Source: Acidimicrobiia bacterium
GTDB taxonomy: Bacteria > Actinomycetota > Acidimicrobiia > IMCC26256 > JAOSJL01
DNA length: 64,000 nt
Reading direction: 5' to 3'
Assembly (NCBI GenBank): GCA_027494115.1
Contig: JAOSJL010000001.1
Location: forward strand, 186,001-250,000
Shown: in pieces, positions 26,368 to 36,611 of the stretch
Position numbering within the stretch: position 1 is the stretch's first letter
Layout: every line of letters begins with the position of its first letter
Program-made: the position numbers and the translations under genes
Notes under the pieces: generated by a model
Database searches by the model: none
What the model was told of the DNA's origin: nothing
What the model saw: the letters and a program-made list of their open reading frames with translations, nothing else

Positions 26368-27056
26368 CTAGGAGGCGTACTGGCCTATCGGGATGTAGCC
26401 ACAGCCAACGGTGCCACACGATAGGACGTTCCAACCGGTGAAGAACGTCGTCTGTGCGTTCGCACCCGCATTCGTCAGCCCGATATGAACATGGTCGGTG
26501 TGTGGGCTCGACCCTGTGTAGGGCCGGAATCCCTCCGATGCACGCGACGATGTCCAGATCTGACGGTTCCAGATGATCTCCTGGACTCCCATACGGCGCG
26601 CGATCGCGTTCGCGTGACCCGCCTCGTCGGGCAGGACCAGGGTGAAGACCAGCCAGTCCGCCCTGCCCTTTTGCGCCGGATCGTTGGCGTTGAAGAACAG
26701 ATCCGCCGCACGACCGAGGGCATGGAGGCTGTAGCTCGAGCCGCCCAGCACCGCGCGGCAGTTGTAGCCCTGAATAGCCGTCGCATCGAAGTGAACGTCC
26801 AAGTACGTCGCGACCTGGCTCGTCCCGGGCTTGAATCCCCGCTGCACTGAGAACCGCCGTCCCACAACGGCGCCCCGTCGCTTCGAAGGGCGTCGGGCGC
26901 GTACTGCGGGTAGGTGAGCATCTCCGACGGCGAGATGATCGTCGGGCTGTTGGCCGGAGTGCGGTCCACCGGATTCGGCGGCACGCACGCCACCGCCAGC
27001 AGCGCCGCAACGGCGACTAACGCCGCAATCCTCGGAGTTCGTGAAATGGGTCTCAT
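26368..27056 (-). CDS. Lipoprotein with M15-like (ARB_07466-type) domain, one frameshift
   Basis: About 229 residues: signal peptide with lipobox LLAVAC, then a domain typical of the ARB_07466/VldE-like group related to M15 peptidases. Metal-site-like motifs SLHALGRAADLFF (His, Asp) and SPHTDHVHIGL (His) are intact, with QEIIWNRQIWT and SRASEGFRPYTG between them. Such proteins are thought to act on or near peptidoglycan. The frame breaks near 26853-26858; repaired, PLWDGG continues into RFSVQRGFKPGTS. A strong terminator follows the gene. Confidence 0.82.
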
Positions 27057-27227
27057 TCTTCCCCCTTAGTCAGTTGATCTACCTATTTGCCCATTCAGAC
27101 GGAACCTTAGTGAACAGCCGTTAATCGATCAATCGCGCTTTCAGCACCGAGATGTCAGAAATCGGACGCAAACTTCCACGGCCGCGGTATCAGCCACTGG
27201 CGGCAGGCAACCTGAAAACCTCACGTC

Positions 27228-28325
27228 ATGGAATGGGTGGGATTCGCCGCGGGAGTCGTGATCATCCTGGGCACGGGCAGCAGCATCCTCCACACGCTGC
27301 TGTTGCCCCGCGGGGCGAGCTCGCGCCTCAGCGGCCTGCTGGGCCGCGTGTCGCAGAGGGTCTTCTCGGCGCTGAGTCGGCCCATCCACAGCTATGAGAA
27401 AACTGACCGGCTTCTCGCCCTCCAGGCACCGCTGTTCCTTCTGACCGAGCTCTTCACCTGGTTGCTGCTCCTGGGATTCGGGTTCGCGCTCTTGCTGCTC
27501 CCCTACCTCGACGGTCACCTCGGCAACTCTGTGCGCGAGTCGGGGTCGTCGCTGCTCACCCTCGGCTTCCAGGCCACCGACTCGGCCGCACCCACCGCCA
27601 TCGATCTCGCCGCCGGGATATGCGGCTTCGGGGTGATCACGCTTCTCATCGCGTATCTTCCGACCATCTACGGGGCGTTCAACCGCCGCGAGGAGGCCGT
27701 CACACTGCTCGAGGCACGCGCCGGAGATCCCCCCTGGGGACCGGAAGTGCTGGCGCGCCACCAACTCGTCGACATCGTCGACCAACTCGGTGAGCTCTAC
27801 GGCTTCTGGGAACACTGGGCCGCGGACGTCAACGAGACCCACACCAGCTATCCGGTCCTCGTGATGTTCCGTTCTCCGCACCCACTGCGGTCGTGGGTGA
27901 TCGCGCACCTCGCCGTGCTCGATGCAGCTGCGATGCACCTGGCGCTCAATCCCGACACAGCACCTCATCAGGCACGGTTGTGCCTGCGCATGGGCTTCAC
28001 GACCCTGCGCAGCGTCGCGGAAGGGCTGGGAGTCACCGTGGATATCGATCCGGAACCCGACGCGCCGATTGACATCTCCTTCGAGGAGTTCGCTCAGGCC
28101 GTGGAGCACCTGCGCGCGTACGGGTTCCCGATGGAGCGCGGAGCCGAGGACGCGTGGCCGCACTTCCACGGCTGGCGTGTGAACTACGAAGCCGCCGCCT
28201 ACGGGCTCGCCGATCTCGTGGCGGCGGTGCCGGCCCCGTGGTCAGGGCCGAGGCGTCACTTCGACAGCGCGCCGATGTACCCGGTCCGTCCGGCCCAACG
28301 CCAGCCCGACGCACCGGGCGGCTGA
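27228..28325 (+). CDS. Membrane protein of unknown function
   Basis: A 365-residue protein with an N-terminal membrane helix (5-25), two further hydrophobic segments (about 65-95 and 125-145) around LGFQATDSAAPTAIDLAAG, and a cytosolic C-terminal domain with conserved-looking NRREEAVTLLEARAGDPPWG, HTSYPVLVMFRSPHPLRSW and LCLRMGFTTLRSVAEG. The layout (pore-like loop between helices, then a regulatory domain) is reminiscent of small ion channels, but no selectivity-filter motif is visible. I do not recognise a named family. Divergent from the M15-like gene. Confidence 0.75.
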   Translation: MEWVGFAAGVVIILGTGSSILHTLLLPRGASSRLSGLLGRVSQRVFSALSRPIHSYEKTDRLLALQAPLFLLTELFTWLLLLGFGFALLLLPYLDGHLGNSVRESGSSLLTLGFQATDSAAPTAIDLAAGICGFGVITLLIAYLPTIYGAFNRREEAVTLLEARAGDPPWGPEVLARHQLVDIVDQLGELYGFWEHWAADVNETHTSYPVLVMFRSPHPLRSWVIAHLAVLDAAAMHLALNPDTAPHQARLCLRMGFTTLRSVAEGLGVTVDIDPEPDAPIDISFEEFAQAVEHLRAYGFPMERGAEDAWPHFHGWRVNYEAAAYGLADLVAAVPAPWSGPRRHFDSAPMYPVRPAQRQPDAPGG

Positions 28326-28341
28326 TCCCCCGGTTCGCGGC

Positions 28342-30007
28342 TCAGCGACCCAGCGGTGCGATGCGTTCGGCGCGGTAGCTGATGATGCCGAAGACGGGGT
28401 CGTCGATCTCGCGGTACTCGAACACGACCTCACCGCCGCTCGGGCCGTCGGCCGGTGCCACCTCGACGATCTGGACCACCGAGGAACCGCCTCCCGAGAT
28501 CAGCACGTCACCGTTCTCGAGAACGTCGGCGTCCCCGAGGAAGGCCGAGTAGCTGGGCTCACCGTCGAGTGTGTACTCGTACTCCCAGACCTGGCGAGCG
28601 GTGACGTTGTCGGGATCGCTGTCGTCGATCTCGTAGCGGACCGCCCGGCTCCGTTCCCCGTCGGGGCGTTCGAAACCGTTGTCGAAGATCATGATGGAAC
28701 CGTCGGGCTGGATATGGGGGCGTGTAGGCCGTAGCTCCACTCCCCGTCTCCCTCCAGCTCGACGTTGCCGTAGGGGCCGGCGGCCCAGAGGAGCTCTCCG
28801 GCGGATCCGTTGTCGTCGTCCTCGTAGCGCACGGCCAGAATCATGTGGTTGGCTCGTTGCGTGACGATGAGAGCGTTCCGCTCCTCGTCGACGACGACGG
28901 AGTTGGCGTGCGCCGCGTCGACCGCCGGGGATCCAGGGGGTAGAGGGTCGCCACCGCGGGACCGGCTTCCAGCGCGTTGTCGTTCGGGCAGAGCAGGTTC
29001 TCCGGGTCCGACAACGGGTCGAGGGCCTCGGAGAAGACCCAGCGGTTCACCACGTCGCCGGTCTCGGGCTCGACCTCGACGGCGAGATCGCCCACGGCGT
29101 TGTAGACGCCGGCGAAATCGGCCGGATCCTCGCCGCACAGCGGCTCGTCGGATTCGATCGGCTCGAGGATGTGACTCAGCGCCAGGAGGTTGCCATTGGG
29201 AAGTTGGCTCATCTCGTGGTGGAAGCTGTCGACATCGACCATGATCGTGTCGTCGTTGATCCGTTCGGGCGGCACGAGGTCGGCCTTTCCGGCCGCCAGC
29301 CACTCGTGGACGACTTCACCCGTCGGTGCCCACTCGCGTATGAAGTGATCTCCGCCGTTCGTGAGCAGGTTGCCGTTGGGCAACACCCGCGCATCGCCGA
29401 AGGGGTCGGGGCCCTCGATGTACCAGACGACCTCACCCTCTTCGTCGACTGCGACGAGGAAGTACGTCGCGATCGCGGGGTCGGCGATGGCCACGTTCGA
29501 GTTGAGGTCGAACATCGTCCATCCCGGTGCCATGCGCTCCGGATCGCTCACGACGGCCTCGAACGTCGGGTAGGTGTCGGGAATCGCACCGGTCGTGAAC
29601 TCGGTCGTCTCGTTCTTCGTGTCGTCGTCGGTCGACGCCTCGACGTCGAACTCGTAGGTGCTCTCGGCGCGCATTCCCAGGATGGGAACGCTGTGCTGTG
29701 CAGCGCCGTTGTCGGGCGAGGGCACGGTGAAGTCGCCACCGGGTCCGCTCACGTGGACATCGACGTTCGCGGGCGAGCCCGTGTCGACCTCGACGAACGC
29801 GGCGAGAGTCGACTTCTCGTTCGGCATGACCTCGACGTTCAGCTCGACGTCGCCCGACAACGCGGCTGTGGTGGTCGAGGTCTCGTCGGCGGAGTCATTC
29901 GCGGAGTCGTCCGACGATTCACCGGACGAACACGCCGCGAACGTGAGCGCCGCAGCCATGACGACGGCGATCCACGCGGCGGGGCGCGGTCGGTTTGAGC
30001 GGTGCAT
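28342..30007 (-). CDS. Arylsulfotransferase (ASST) family lipoprotein, two frameshifts
   Basis: About 555 residues: lipobox LTFAAC (Cys26), acidic linker, an N-terminal beta domain, then the six-bladed propeller of arylsulfate sulfotransferases with repeated DxxGNxL-type turns (VLPNGNLLTNGGDHF, QLPNGNLLALSHIL). The catalytic-type His is in DSFHHEMSQLP and a second conserved block is HANSVVVDEERNALIV. Frame breaks occur at GGGG 28927-28930 and GGGGG 28716-28720, each one base short; repaired sequence reads through to AERIAPLGR. Enzymes of this family move sulfate from phenolic esters without PAPS; many actinobacterial members are uncharacterised. Confidence 0.85.
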
Positions 30008-30115
30008 TCGGTGTGTCCTCCCAGACGGTGTCCGGGAAACGCTAGCCCCCCACGGGGACCGGATACCGTCCGGGCGTCCTGAAAGCCGGCCACGCCGGGG
30101 TGGCGATCCCGGCGA

Positions 30116-30520
30116 CTATTCCTGGTCGCCGGATTCTTCGTCCCCGGCGAGGTTGGCGGCCTTGTAGCTGCGGTAGACGGCAAGGAGTGCGTGGCGTTGC
30201 TCGTCGCTCAGGTCTTCGTCGGCACGGATCGTGGCCTCGGTGTCGGACCCGCTCGCTTCCCGCCCGGTCCCGGTGAGGTTGTCGAGCAGACCACCCTGAG
30301 CGAGGAGAGTCTCGGCCGAGAGATCCAGGGCTGCGGCGATGGATTTCAGGACCCGCACGGAGGGTTCGTGGAGTCCTCGTTCGATCTGGCTGAGGTACGG
30401 GTTGGAAACGTTCGTGCGCTCGGCGAGCTCGCGCAGGGACAGGTCGGCGAGCTTGCGCTGGCTGCGGATGAAGCGACCCAGCGACTCGAGCTGGCCTCCC
30501 CATCCTCCGCTCGCACCCAC
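30116..30520 (-). CDS. XRE-family helix-turn-helix regulator
   Basis: A 134-residue regulator with an N-terminal Cro/CI helix-turn-helix: LGRFIRSQRKLADLSLREL, TNVSNPYLSQIERG and PSVRVLKSIAAALDLSAETL. The acidic C-terminal tail (DEDLSDEQRHALLAVYRSYK) may mediate dimer or ligand contacts. Two in-frame GTGs exist (30526, 30520); the second has GGGAGG at a normal distance and is used. It lies just after the phasin-like gene on the same strand, separated by a terminator-like hairpin, and may regulate that gene as PhaR-type regulators do, which is an inference from position. Confidence 0.88.
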   Translation of the reverse strand: MGASGGWGGQLESLGRFIRSQRKLADLSLRELAERTNVSNPYLSQIERGLHEPSVRVLKSIAAALDLSAETLLAQGGLLDNLTGTGREASGSDTEATIRADEDLSDEQRHALLAVYRSYKAANLAGDEESGDQE

Positions 30521-30543
30521 TTTCACTCCTCCCGAAACGACAA

Positions 30544-30571
30544 CGGGCCCCGACCCTACGGCCGGGACCCG
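30544..30571 (-). terminator. Hairpin terminator after the phasin-like gene
   Basis: On the minus strand a 12-bp stem (two G-T pairs) with a GTAG loop, CGGGTCCCGGCC/GGTCGGGGCCCG, is followed by TTGTCGTTT. It sits between the phasin-like gene and the XRE gene. Confidence 0.65.
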
Positions 30572-30594
30572 CTTCCGATCATGTACTGATTCGC

Positions 30595-30926
30595 TCAGGC
30601 GGACGTGGCCTTCGCGGGCTTCTTTGCCCTCGGGGCTGCCTTCGAAGCGGTCTTCGGGGCGGCCTGGGGCCTCGATACGGCGCCTTCACCGGTCTCGAAC
30701 AGCTCGCGGGTGAACTTCTGCTGGCTGACCAGGACCTTCTCGGCGAAATCGAACGTGGCGTCGACGATCTCGGCGGGGGTAGGGATCGGGTCGGGTACGG
30801 GGATCTCGGACAGGGCCTCGGCGACCGAGTCTGCCACTCCCTGGATCCGTCGAGCACGGTCTGCTGGCCGTTCTCGATGGCGTCGAGGAGATCGTGAACA
30901 CGGTCGGACATCTCGAGTACTGGCAT
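30595..30926 (-). CDS. Phasin-like small protein, one frameshift
   Basis: About 110 residues after repair at GGATCC 30843-30848, where one more base joins SDRVHDLLDAIENGQQTVLDG to IQGVADSVAEALSEIP. A Pro-rich hinge (PVPDPIPTPAE) leads to an amphipathic helix FDFAEKVLVSQQKFTREL, as in phasins and phasin-like granule proteins, and a Lys/Ala/Pro-rich tail (KTASKAAPRAKKPAKA) resembling histone-like tails that contact DNA or polyanions. The ATG at 30926 has GAGGTGG upstream. An XRE regulator follows. A PHA-granule role is an inference; no phaC is in the window. Confidence 0.6.
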
Positions 30927-31067
30927 GGCGGCCACCTCACTGATTCATGACCGTCCCCGGGGGATCGGCGTCACCGGGAAGATCCCGGCTGGTATGCAAA
31001 CTATATCTAGCACTCGCACGATCTGTCAAGCGACCATGAGTGGCGGAGTGACCACGCCATGGTCATG

Positions 31068-32471
31068 TCAGAGCCGGTACCGGTACTCCTCGAAGAGGCG
31101 CAGCCACACCTCACTGATCGTGGGATACGACGGCACGGAGTGCCAGAGCGCCTCGAGCGACACCCTGCCGGCGACCGCGACGGTGGCGGCGTGGAGCATC
31201 TCCTGGACGCCCGGTCCGGTGAAGGTCGCCCCGACGACCACCTGGTCGTCGTCGTCGATGACGAGTTGGCACGTCCCCTCGATGTCGCGTCCGTAGACGG
31301 TGGCTCCCGCGACGCTTCCCGTGCCCACACTCACCACGGTGATCTCGTGACCCGATTCGCGGGCTTCGGCTTCGCTCATGCCGACCGACGCGATCTGCGG
31401 CTCGGTGAACACGACACTCGGAACGGCCGTGTTGTCGGCCCATGCCGTGATTTCCCGTTCGGCCAGCACGTCGCCGATGACGCGCGCCTGGTACTTGCCC
31501 ATGTGCGTGAGCAACGCCCGGCCGTTCACATCACCTGCGGCGAACAGCCAGTCGGCATCGACCCCCGTCACACGCAGGGTGTCGTCGACGTCGATCCACT
31601 TGCCGGGCTCGAGGCCGACTGTCTCGAGGCCGATGTCGTCGGTGGCCGCACGCCGCCCCGCTGCCACGAGCATCTCGTCAGTCGTGTACGTGCTGCCGTC
31701 CGCCATCGTGACCGTCACCGGCCCGTCGCCGTCACGCTCCACCCTGTCGGCTCTCCCGGCTGAACCCGTGCGGACGGTGATCCCCTGCCCCTCCATGGCG
31801 GCGCGCAGTTCCTCACCGGCGAAAGGTTCGAGGTTCGAGACGAGTCGATCCGTGGCCTCGGCGAGCACAACGGTGCCGGTGCCGAGCGAATGCCAGGCCT
31901 GAGCCATCTCACAGCCCACGACACCCCCGCCGATGATGAAGAGACTCTCTGGTGCTTCCTCGGCGGACGTGATGTCGCGGTTGTCCCACGTCGTGATGTC
32001 ACGGAGACCCGGAACCGGCGGGATAGACGACAGGCTCCCCGTCGCCACGACCACGGCCTTCGTCGCCCGCAGCGTGCGCGACGAGCCGTCATCGAGCTCG
32101 ACTTCCACGGTGCGCTCCCCCGCGAGCCGTCCCCTGCCGCGGACGAGCTCGGCGCCGATGCTCTCGAGCCACCGGACCTGATACGTGTCGTCCCAGTTCG
32201 AGGTCACGTCGTTGCGCCGTTCCAACACGGCGTCGACGTCGATCTCACCGGTCACCGCCTCAGCGGCACCCGGTACTCTCCGAGCTGCCGCGAGTGCCTC
32301 GGCCGGGCGGAGGAGCGCCTTGCTGGGCATGCACGCCCAGTAGGAGCACTCGCCGCCGACGAGCCCGCTCTCGACGATCGCTGCACTCATGCCGTGGTCC
32401 GTGGCACGCCATGCGACGTTCTCGCCGGTCGACCCGGCACCGATCACGACCACGTCGAACTCGTCGGCCAT
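31068..32471 (-). CDS. FAD/NAD(P)-dependent disulfide oxidoreductase
   Basis: A 467-residue class I pyridine nucleotide-disulfide oxidoreductase. FAD motif VVIGAGSTGENVAW is at the start; the redox-active pair is in GECSYWACMPSKALL (CxxxxC), the NAD(P) site is FIIGGGVVGCEMA, the second FAD contact is LFAAGDVNG, and the dimerisation domain ends with LWHSVPSYPTISEVW, which holds the active-site His and Glu. It is related to dihydrolipoamide dehydrogenase, mycothione reductase and mercuric reductase. No E2/E3 complex genes or MerR/MerA N-terminal domain are present, so its disulfide substrate is open; mycothione reductase is plausible given the glutaredoxin gene upstream. Confidence 0.88.
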   Translation of the reverse strand: MADEFDVVVIGAGSTGENVAWRATDHGMSAAIVESGLVGGECSYWACMPSKALLRPAEALAAARRVPGAAEAVTGEIDVDAVLERRNDVTSNWDDTYQVRWLESIGAELVRGRGRLAGERTVEVELDDGSSRTLRATKAVVVATGSLSSIPPVPGLRDITTWDNRDITSAEEAPESLFIIGGGVVGCEMAQAWHSLGTGTVVLAEATDRLVSNLEPFAGEELRAAMEGQGITVRTGSAGRADRVERDGDGPVTVTMADGSTYTTDEMLVAAGRRAATDDIGLETVGLEPGKWIDVDDTLRVTGVDADWLFAAGDVNGRALLTHMGKYQARVIGDVLAEREITAWADNTAVPSVVFTEPQIASVGMSEAEARESGHEITVVSVGTGSVAGATVYGRDIEGTCQLVIDDDDQVVVGATFTGPGVQEMLHAATVAVAGRVSLEALWHSVPSYPTISEVWLRLFEEYRYRL

Positions 32472-32512
32472 CGCTGTGCCTTCCGTCTTGGTGAATGCTG
32501 ACTACGGTCGGG

Positions 32513-32857
32513 TCACGAACGCCCGCCGAGCATCCGCGAGAGCAGTCGCCCGAGACCACGCGGTGCAGGGGGCTCGAACCCCTCGGGGAGGAGATGCGGC
32601 GCAACCTCCTGCATGGTGGCGAACACCTGGCGTGCGCTCGGGTTGACGAGGGCGACGTCACCGATGACGACGGTCGGCACGGTTTCTGTTCCACGAGCGA
32701 CGGACCGCACGAACCCCGCCGCTTCGTCTTCGTCCCAGATGTTGTGGGGAGCGAAGTCGATCCCTGCACGGTCGAGCTGCTTCTCGAGAGACACGCAGAA
32801 CAGGCAGCCGGGCCGCCAGTAGAAGTCGACCTGATCGGTCGCGTCGCGTTCGCTCAC
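32513..32857 (-). CDS. Glutaredoxin/mycoredoxin-like protein
   Basis: A 114-residue thioredoxin-fold protein with active site WRPGCLFCVSL (CxxC) and the cis-Pro segment ETVPTVVIGD. The WRPGCxFC style and TVPTV match actinobacterial mycoredoxins, which reduce mycothiol mixed disulfides. The C-terminal 35 residues extend beyond the usual mycoredoxin length with a Pro- and Arg-rich tail. The GTG at 32857 is chosen; a TTG at 32902 that overlaps the upstream stop is possible. Same strand and order as the disulfide reductase (42 bp downstream), so the pair may work together. Confidence 0.85.
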   Translation of the reverse strand: MSERDATDQVDFYWRPGCLFCVSLEKQLDRAGIDFAPHNIWDEDEAAGFVRSVARGTETVPTVVIGDVALVNPSARQVFATMQEVAPHLLPEGFEPPAPRGLGRLLSRMLGGRS

Positions 32858-32898
32858 GGTCTCGTCAACCCCGTAGCCCGACCCGTTCTTCCACGTGG

Positions 32899-33492
32899 TC
32901 AACCTTTTCGGTACAGGCCCTCGTTGAGGGAACGGACGACGTGGTACTCATGCTCCCAGCCCAGAACACTGATCGTGCCGGTGGCGAGAGTCAGCAGCCG
33001 GCCGTCAGCGGGAGGGAGCCCGAGCCAGCGGGCCATGAGAACCCGCAGGACGTGCCCGTGGGCGAAGAGCGCCACGTGACCCTGCACGTCGAGGGCACGG
33101 GCGAGGACCCGGTCGACGCGAGCGGCGACCTGATCGGGGGTTTCGCCACCGGGCGTCGCTCCCGTCCAGATGAGCCAACCGGTGTCCTGTTCGCGGACTT
33201 GGGGAGAGGTCAGGCCCTCGTACTCTCCGTAGTTCCACTCGAGCAGGTCGTCGTCGACAACGGCCTCGTCGGAGAGGCCGGCCAAACGGCAGGTTTCGCG
33301 CGCCCGTTCGAGTGGGCTCGTGAGGACGAGCGAGAAGTCCCACTGCGCCAGCGGAGCGGCGATCGCACGGGCCTCGTCACGGCCCGCGTCCGTGAGAGGA
33401 ATGTCGGTGAGACCGGTGTGCCGACCGTTCTTCGACCAGTCGGTCTCGCCGTGGCGGGCGACAACGATGCTGAAGCGAGCAGTCTCGGCCAC
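32899..33492 (-). CDS. Histidine phosphatase family protein
   Basis: A 197-residue phosphoglycerate-mutase-like phosphatase. The catalytic RHG is in VARHGETDWS, the second Arg in TSPLERARET, the acidic general acid in LLEWNYGEYEG and the second His in ALFAHGHVLRVL. Members dephosphorylate sugar phosphates, alpha-ribazole phosphate or nucleotides; the substrate cannot be read here. The GTG at 33492 fits the domain start. First gene of a three-gene minus-strand set with the glutaredoxin and disulfide reductase. Confidence 0.9.
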   Translation of the reverse strand: MAETARFSIVVARHGETDWSKNGRHTGLTDIPLTDAGRDEARAIAAPLAQWDFSLVLTSPLERARETCRLAGLSDEAVVDDDLLEWNYGEYEGLTSPQVREQDTGWLIWTGATPGGETPDQVAARVDRVLARALDVQGHVALFAHGHVLRVLMARWLGLPPADGRLLTLATGTISVLGWEHEYHVVRSLNEGLYRKG

Positions 33493-33643
33493 GGGGGCAT
33501 CGTACTCAGCCGCGGCGCGCACCCTTGCCGGTCGATCCGACGGTCGCGTGCCGAACGAGGTTCAAACTCATAGGATCGGTGACGATGTCGAAGACTCCGG
33601 CGCCGAGTGTCGGCGTCGGTCTCCACCGGAAGGATTCCCCCAC

Positions 33644-34672
<1,029 letters not shown>

Positions 34673-34759
34673 CCCCACCCCGTGTAGTGCGTCCCTGAGG
34701 TTCGCTATTCCTCTCGCTCTCGGCGCCTCCGGCACCAGGCCGCTCGGGCCCCGGCTCGG

Positions 34760-34782
34760 GCGACGCAGGATACCTGCGTCGC
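34760..34782. terminator. Perfect inverted repeat between convergent gnd and tal
   Basis: GCGACGCAGG/CCTGCGTCGC with a 3-nt loop forms a 10-bp perfect stem in the 150-bp gap between the stops of the two convergent genes. It could terminate transcription from both sides; no T-run is seen. Confidence 0.6.
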
Positions 34783-34823
34783 AGATCCTCGCCTTCGGCG
34801 AACTGAGAAACGCATCGGATGGA

Positions 34824-35912
34824 TCAGGAGGCCTTGTCGAGCGCCTCGCTCTTGCCGTCGATGCACGCGAGCAACTCGTTCCAGGAGTTGACGAAACTCT
34901 CGGCGCCGTCCGTCTGGAGCTGAGCCGCGAGCCCGTCGTAGTCGACACCGGCCTGGGTGAGCTTGTCCATCATCTCCTCGGCGTCGCCGCCGTCGGGCGA
35001 AAGCATGTCGTCGACGACACCGTGATCGGCGAACGCGTGCAGCGTCTTCTCCGGCATCGTGTTGACGGTTTGCGGCGAGGCCAGCTTCTCGATGTACAGG
35101 ACATCGGAGGCCTCCGGGTCCTTCGTGCCGGTGCTCGCCCAGAGCAGGCGCTGCGGGTTGGCGCCGGCGTTCGCGAGGCGCTGCCAGCGATCGGCGTCGA
35201 GCAGATCCCGGTATGCCTTGTAGATCCGCTTCGACACGGTGATGCCGAGCGTGTCCTTCAGCTCGGCGGGGAGCTTGCCCATGACGGCCTTGTCCCACCG
35301 ACTGATGAAGACCGACGCCACGGACGCCACCCGGGGATCGAGCCCCTGCTCCACGCGCCGCTCGATGCCGCGCATGTACGCATTCGCCGCACCCAGGTAG
35401 TGCTCACGGGAGAACAGCAGCGTCACGTTGACGTTCACTCCTGCAGCGATGGCTTCCTCGATCGCCGGGAGACCCTCGGGCGTCCCAGGGATCTTGATGA
35501 ACAGGTTCGGCCGATCGGCTCGCTCGAAGAGCCGCTTCGCCTCGTCGATCGTGCTCTGCGTGTCGTACGCGAGCTTCGGCGACACCTCGAGGGAGACGTA
35601 GCCGTCGACACCGTCGGTGGCGTCGTGGACCGGTCGGAACAGGTCGGCAGCTTCGGTGAGGTCCTCGAGCGCCAGGTCGAAAAACAGCTCCTCACCCGAG
35701 CTGCCCGCTGCACCCTTCTCTAGGATCGCCTCGTCGTAGAAGTCGGTCTTGCGGATGGCGTTGTCGAAGATCGTCGGGTTCGACGTGAGACCGGTGACGG
35801 AGAGCTCGTCGATGTAGGACTTCAGGGTCCCGCTCGTGAGCAGTCCGCGGGTGATGTTGTCGAGCCAGAGGCTCTGTCCGGCGTCGTGCAGCTTCTGGGT
35901 CGGCTTCGTCAC
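34824..35912 (-). CDS. tal: Transaldolase
   Basis: A 362-residue transaldolase of the longer actinobacterial type. VTGLTSNPTIFDNAI, the Schiff-base Lys in NLFIKIPGTPEG, GVNVNVTLLFSREHY and SVFISRWD are all typical, as is the late SPQTVNTMPEKTL block. It transfers dihydroxyacetone units between sedoheptulose 7-phosphate and glyceraldehyde 3-phosphate. The GTG at 35912 with GGAGGAGAGCACGA upstream is clearly the start, although the frame is open to 35969. Confidence 0.96.
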   Translation of the reverse strand: MTKPTQKLHDAGQSLWLDNITRGLLTSGTLKSYIDELSVTGLTSNPTIFDNAIRKTDFYDEAILEKGAAGSSGEELFFDLALEDLTEAADLFRPVHDATDGVDGYVSLEVSPKLAYDTQSTIDEAKRLFERADRPNLFIKIPGTPEGLPAIEEAIAAGVNVNVTLLFSREHYLGAANAYMRGIERRVEQGLDPRVASVASVFISRWDKAVMGKLPAELKDTLGITVSKRIYKAYRDLLDADRWQRLANAGANPQRLLWASTGTKDPEASDVLYIEKLASPQTVNTMPEKTLHAFADHGVVDDMLSPDGGDAEEMMDKLTQAGVDYDGLAAQLQTDGAESFVNSWNELLACIDGKSEALDKAS

Positions 35913-36002
35913 TCGTGCTCTCCTCCGTTTCGCGCCTGGCGTTGGTTTCATACCCCGCGTCCCCCGCACGCTACCTGCCTGCGACGGCCGCCGGACGCGG
36001 GC

Positions 36003-36459
36003 TCAGCCTCGATCAGACGAGACAGACTCCGAACGGCTCCCGACCCTACGGATCTCGTAGACGAGCACGTCGACCGGCGGCAGCTTCTCGACGGTCGTGG
36101 GGATCTCCGGTGTGCGGGTCTCCCGCTCGAGTCGCATCCCCAGACGCTCGGCCACACGCGATGACGCGCCGTTGGCAGGCTCGATGACGGAAATCACCCG
36201 GTCGAGCCCGAGTGCCCCGAACGCCCGGTCCAGGCTCGCTCGTGCACCTTCGGTGGCCAGACCCTCCAGTGGCCCACGGCCAACCCATGGGCGGCGGCTG
36301 CCTCGTCGGGCGTGAGACCCCGACCCCACGGGTATCGCGAGAAGTCGGGGTCGGCGTACAAGCGAGCGTGGGCGTCGCGGTCGTTCTCCTCCCACGGACG
36401 CAACTGCAGCCGTTCGGTTTCGACAGATTCGATCCCCTCAGCGCCCGACACGACCGTCA
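36003..36459 (-). pseudogene. GNAT acetyltransferase with internal deletion
   Basis: The N-terminal part (TERLQLRPWEENDRDAH, SRYPWGRGLTPDEAAAA) and the C-terminal part (EGLATEGARASLDRAFGALG, VISVIEPANGASSRVAERLG, LERETRTPEIP) are both RimJ/RimL-type N-acetyltransferase, but they are in different frames and about 50-60 residues that should separate them, including the central acetyl-CoA-binding strands, are missing. The junction is near 36285-36290. Unlike the other frame breaks in this window this one cannot be fixed by one base, so either the gene is dead or the assembly has lost about 170 bp. Confidence 0.7.
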
Positions 36460-36518
36460 TCGTGTCACCCGGCGCGCACCCCGCCTCGGCGAGGTGCGCG
36501 CCGGTAGAATGGCCACAA

Positions 36519-36608
36519 CCACAGGGGAGCTCGGGGCGCCGGGCTGAGAGGGTGGCCGAACCGCCACCGACCCACCGAACCTGATCCGGGTAATGCCGGC
36601 GGAGGAAG
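36519..36608 (+). promoter_or_regulatory. TPP riboswitch (THI element)
   Basis: The two conserved blocks are present in order: GGGGAGC, then GGGCTGAGAGGG, a variable hairpin, and GAACCTGATCCGGGTAATGCC followed by GGCGGAGGAAG (given in parts). The last block includes the ribosome-binding site of the next gene, whose GTG starts 4 nt later, so thiamine pyrophosphate should block translation. The operon downstream is thiamine uptake and activation, as expected. Confidence 0.95.
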
Positions 36609-36611
36609 TGC

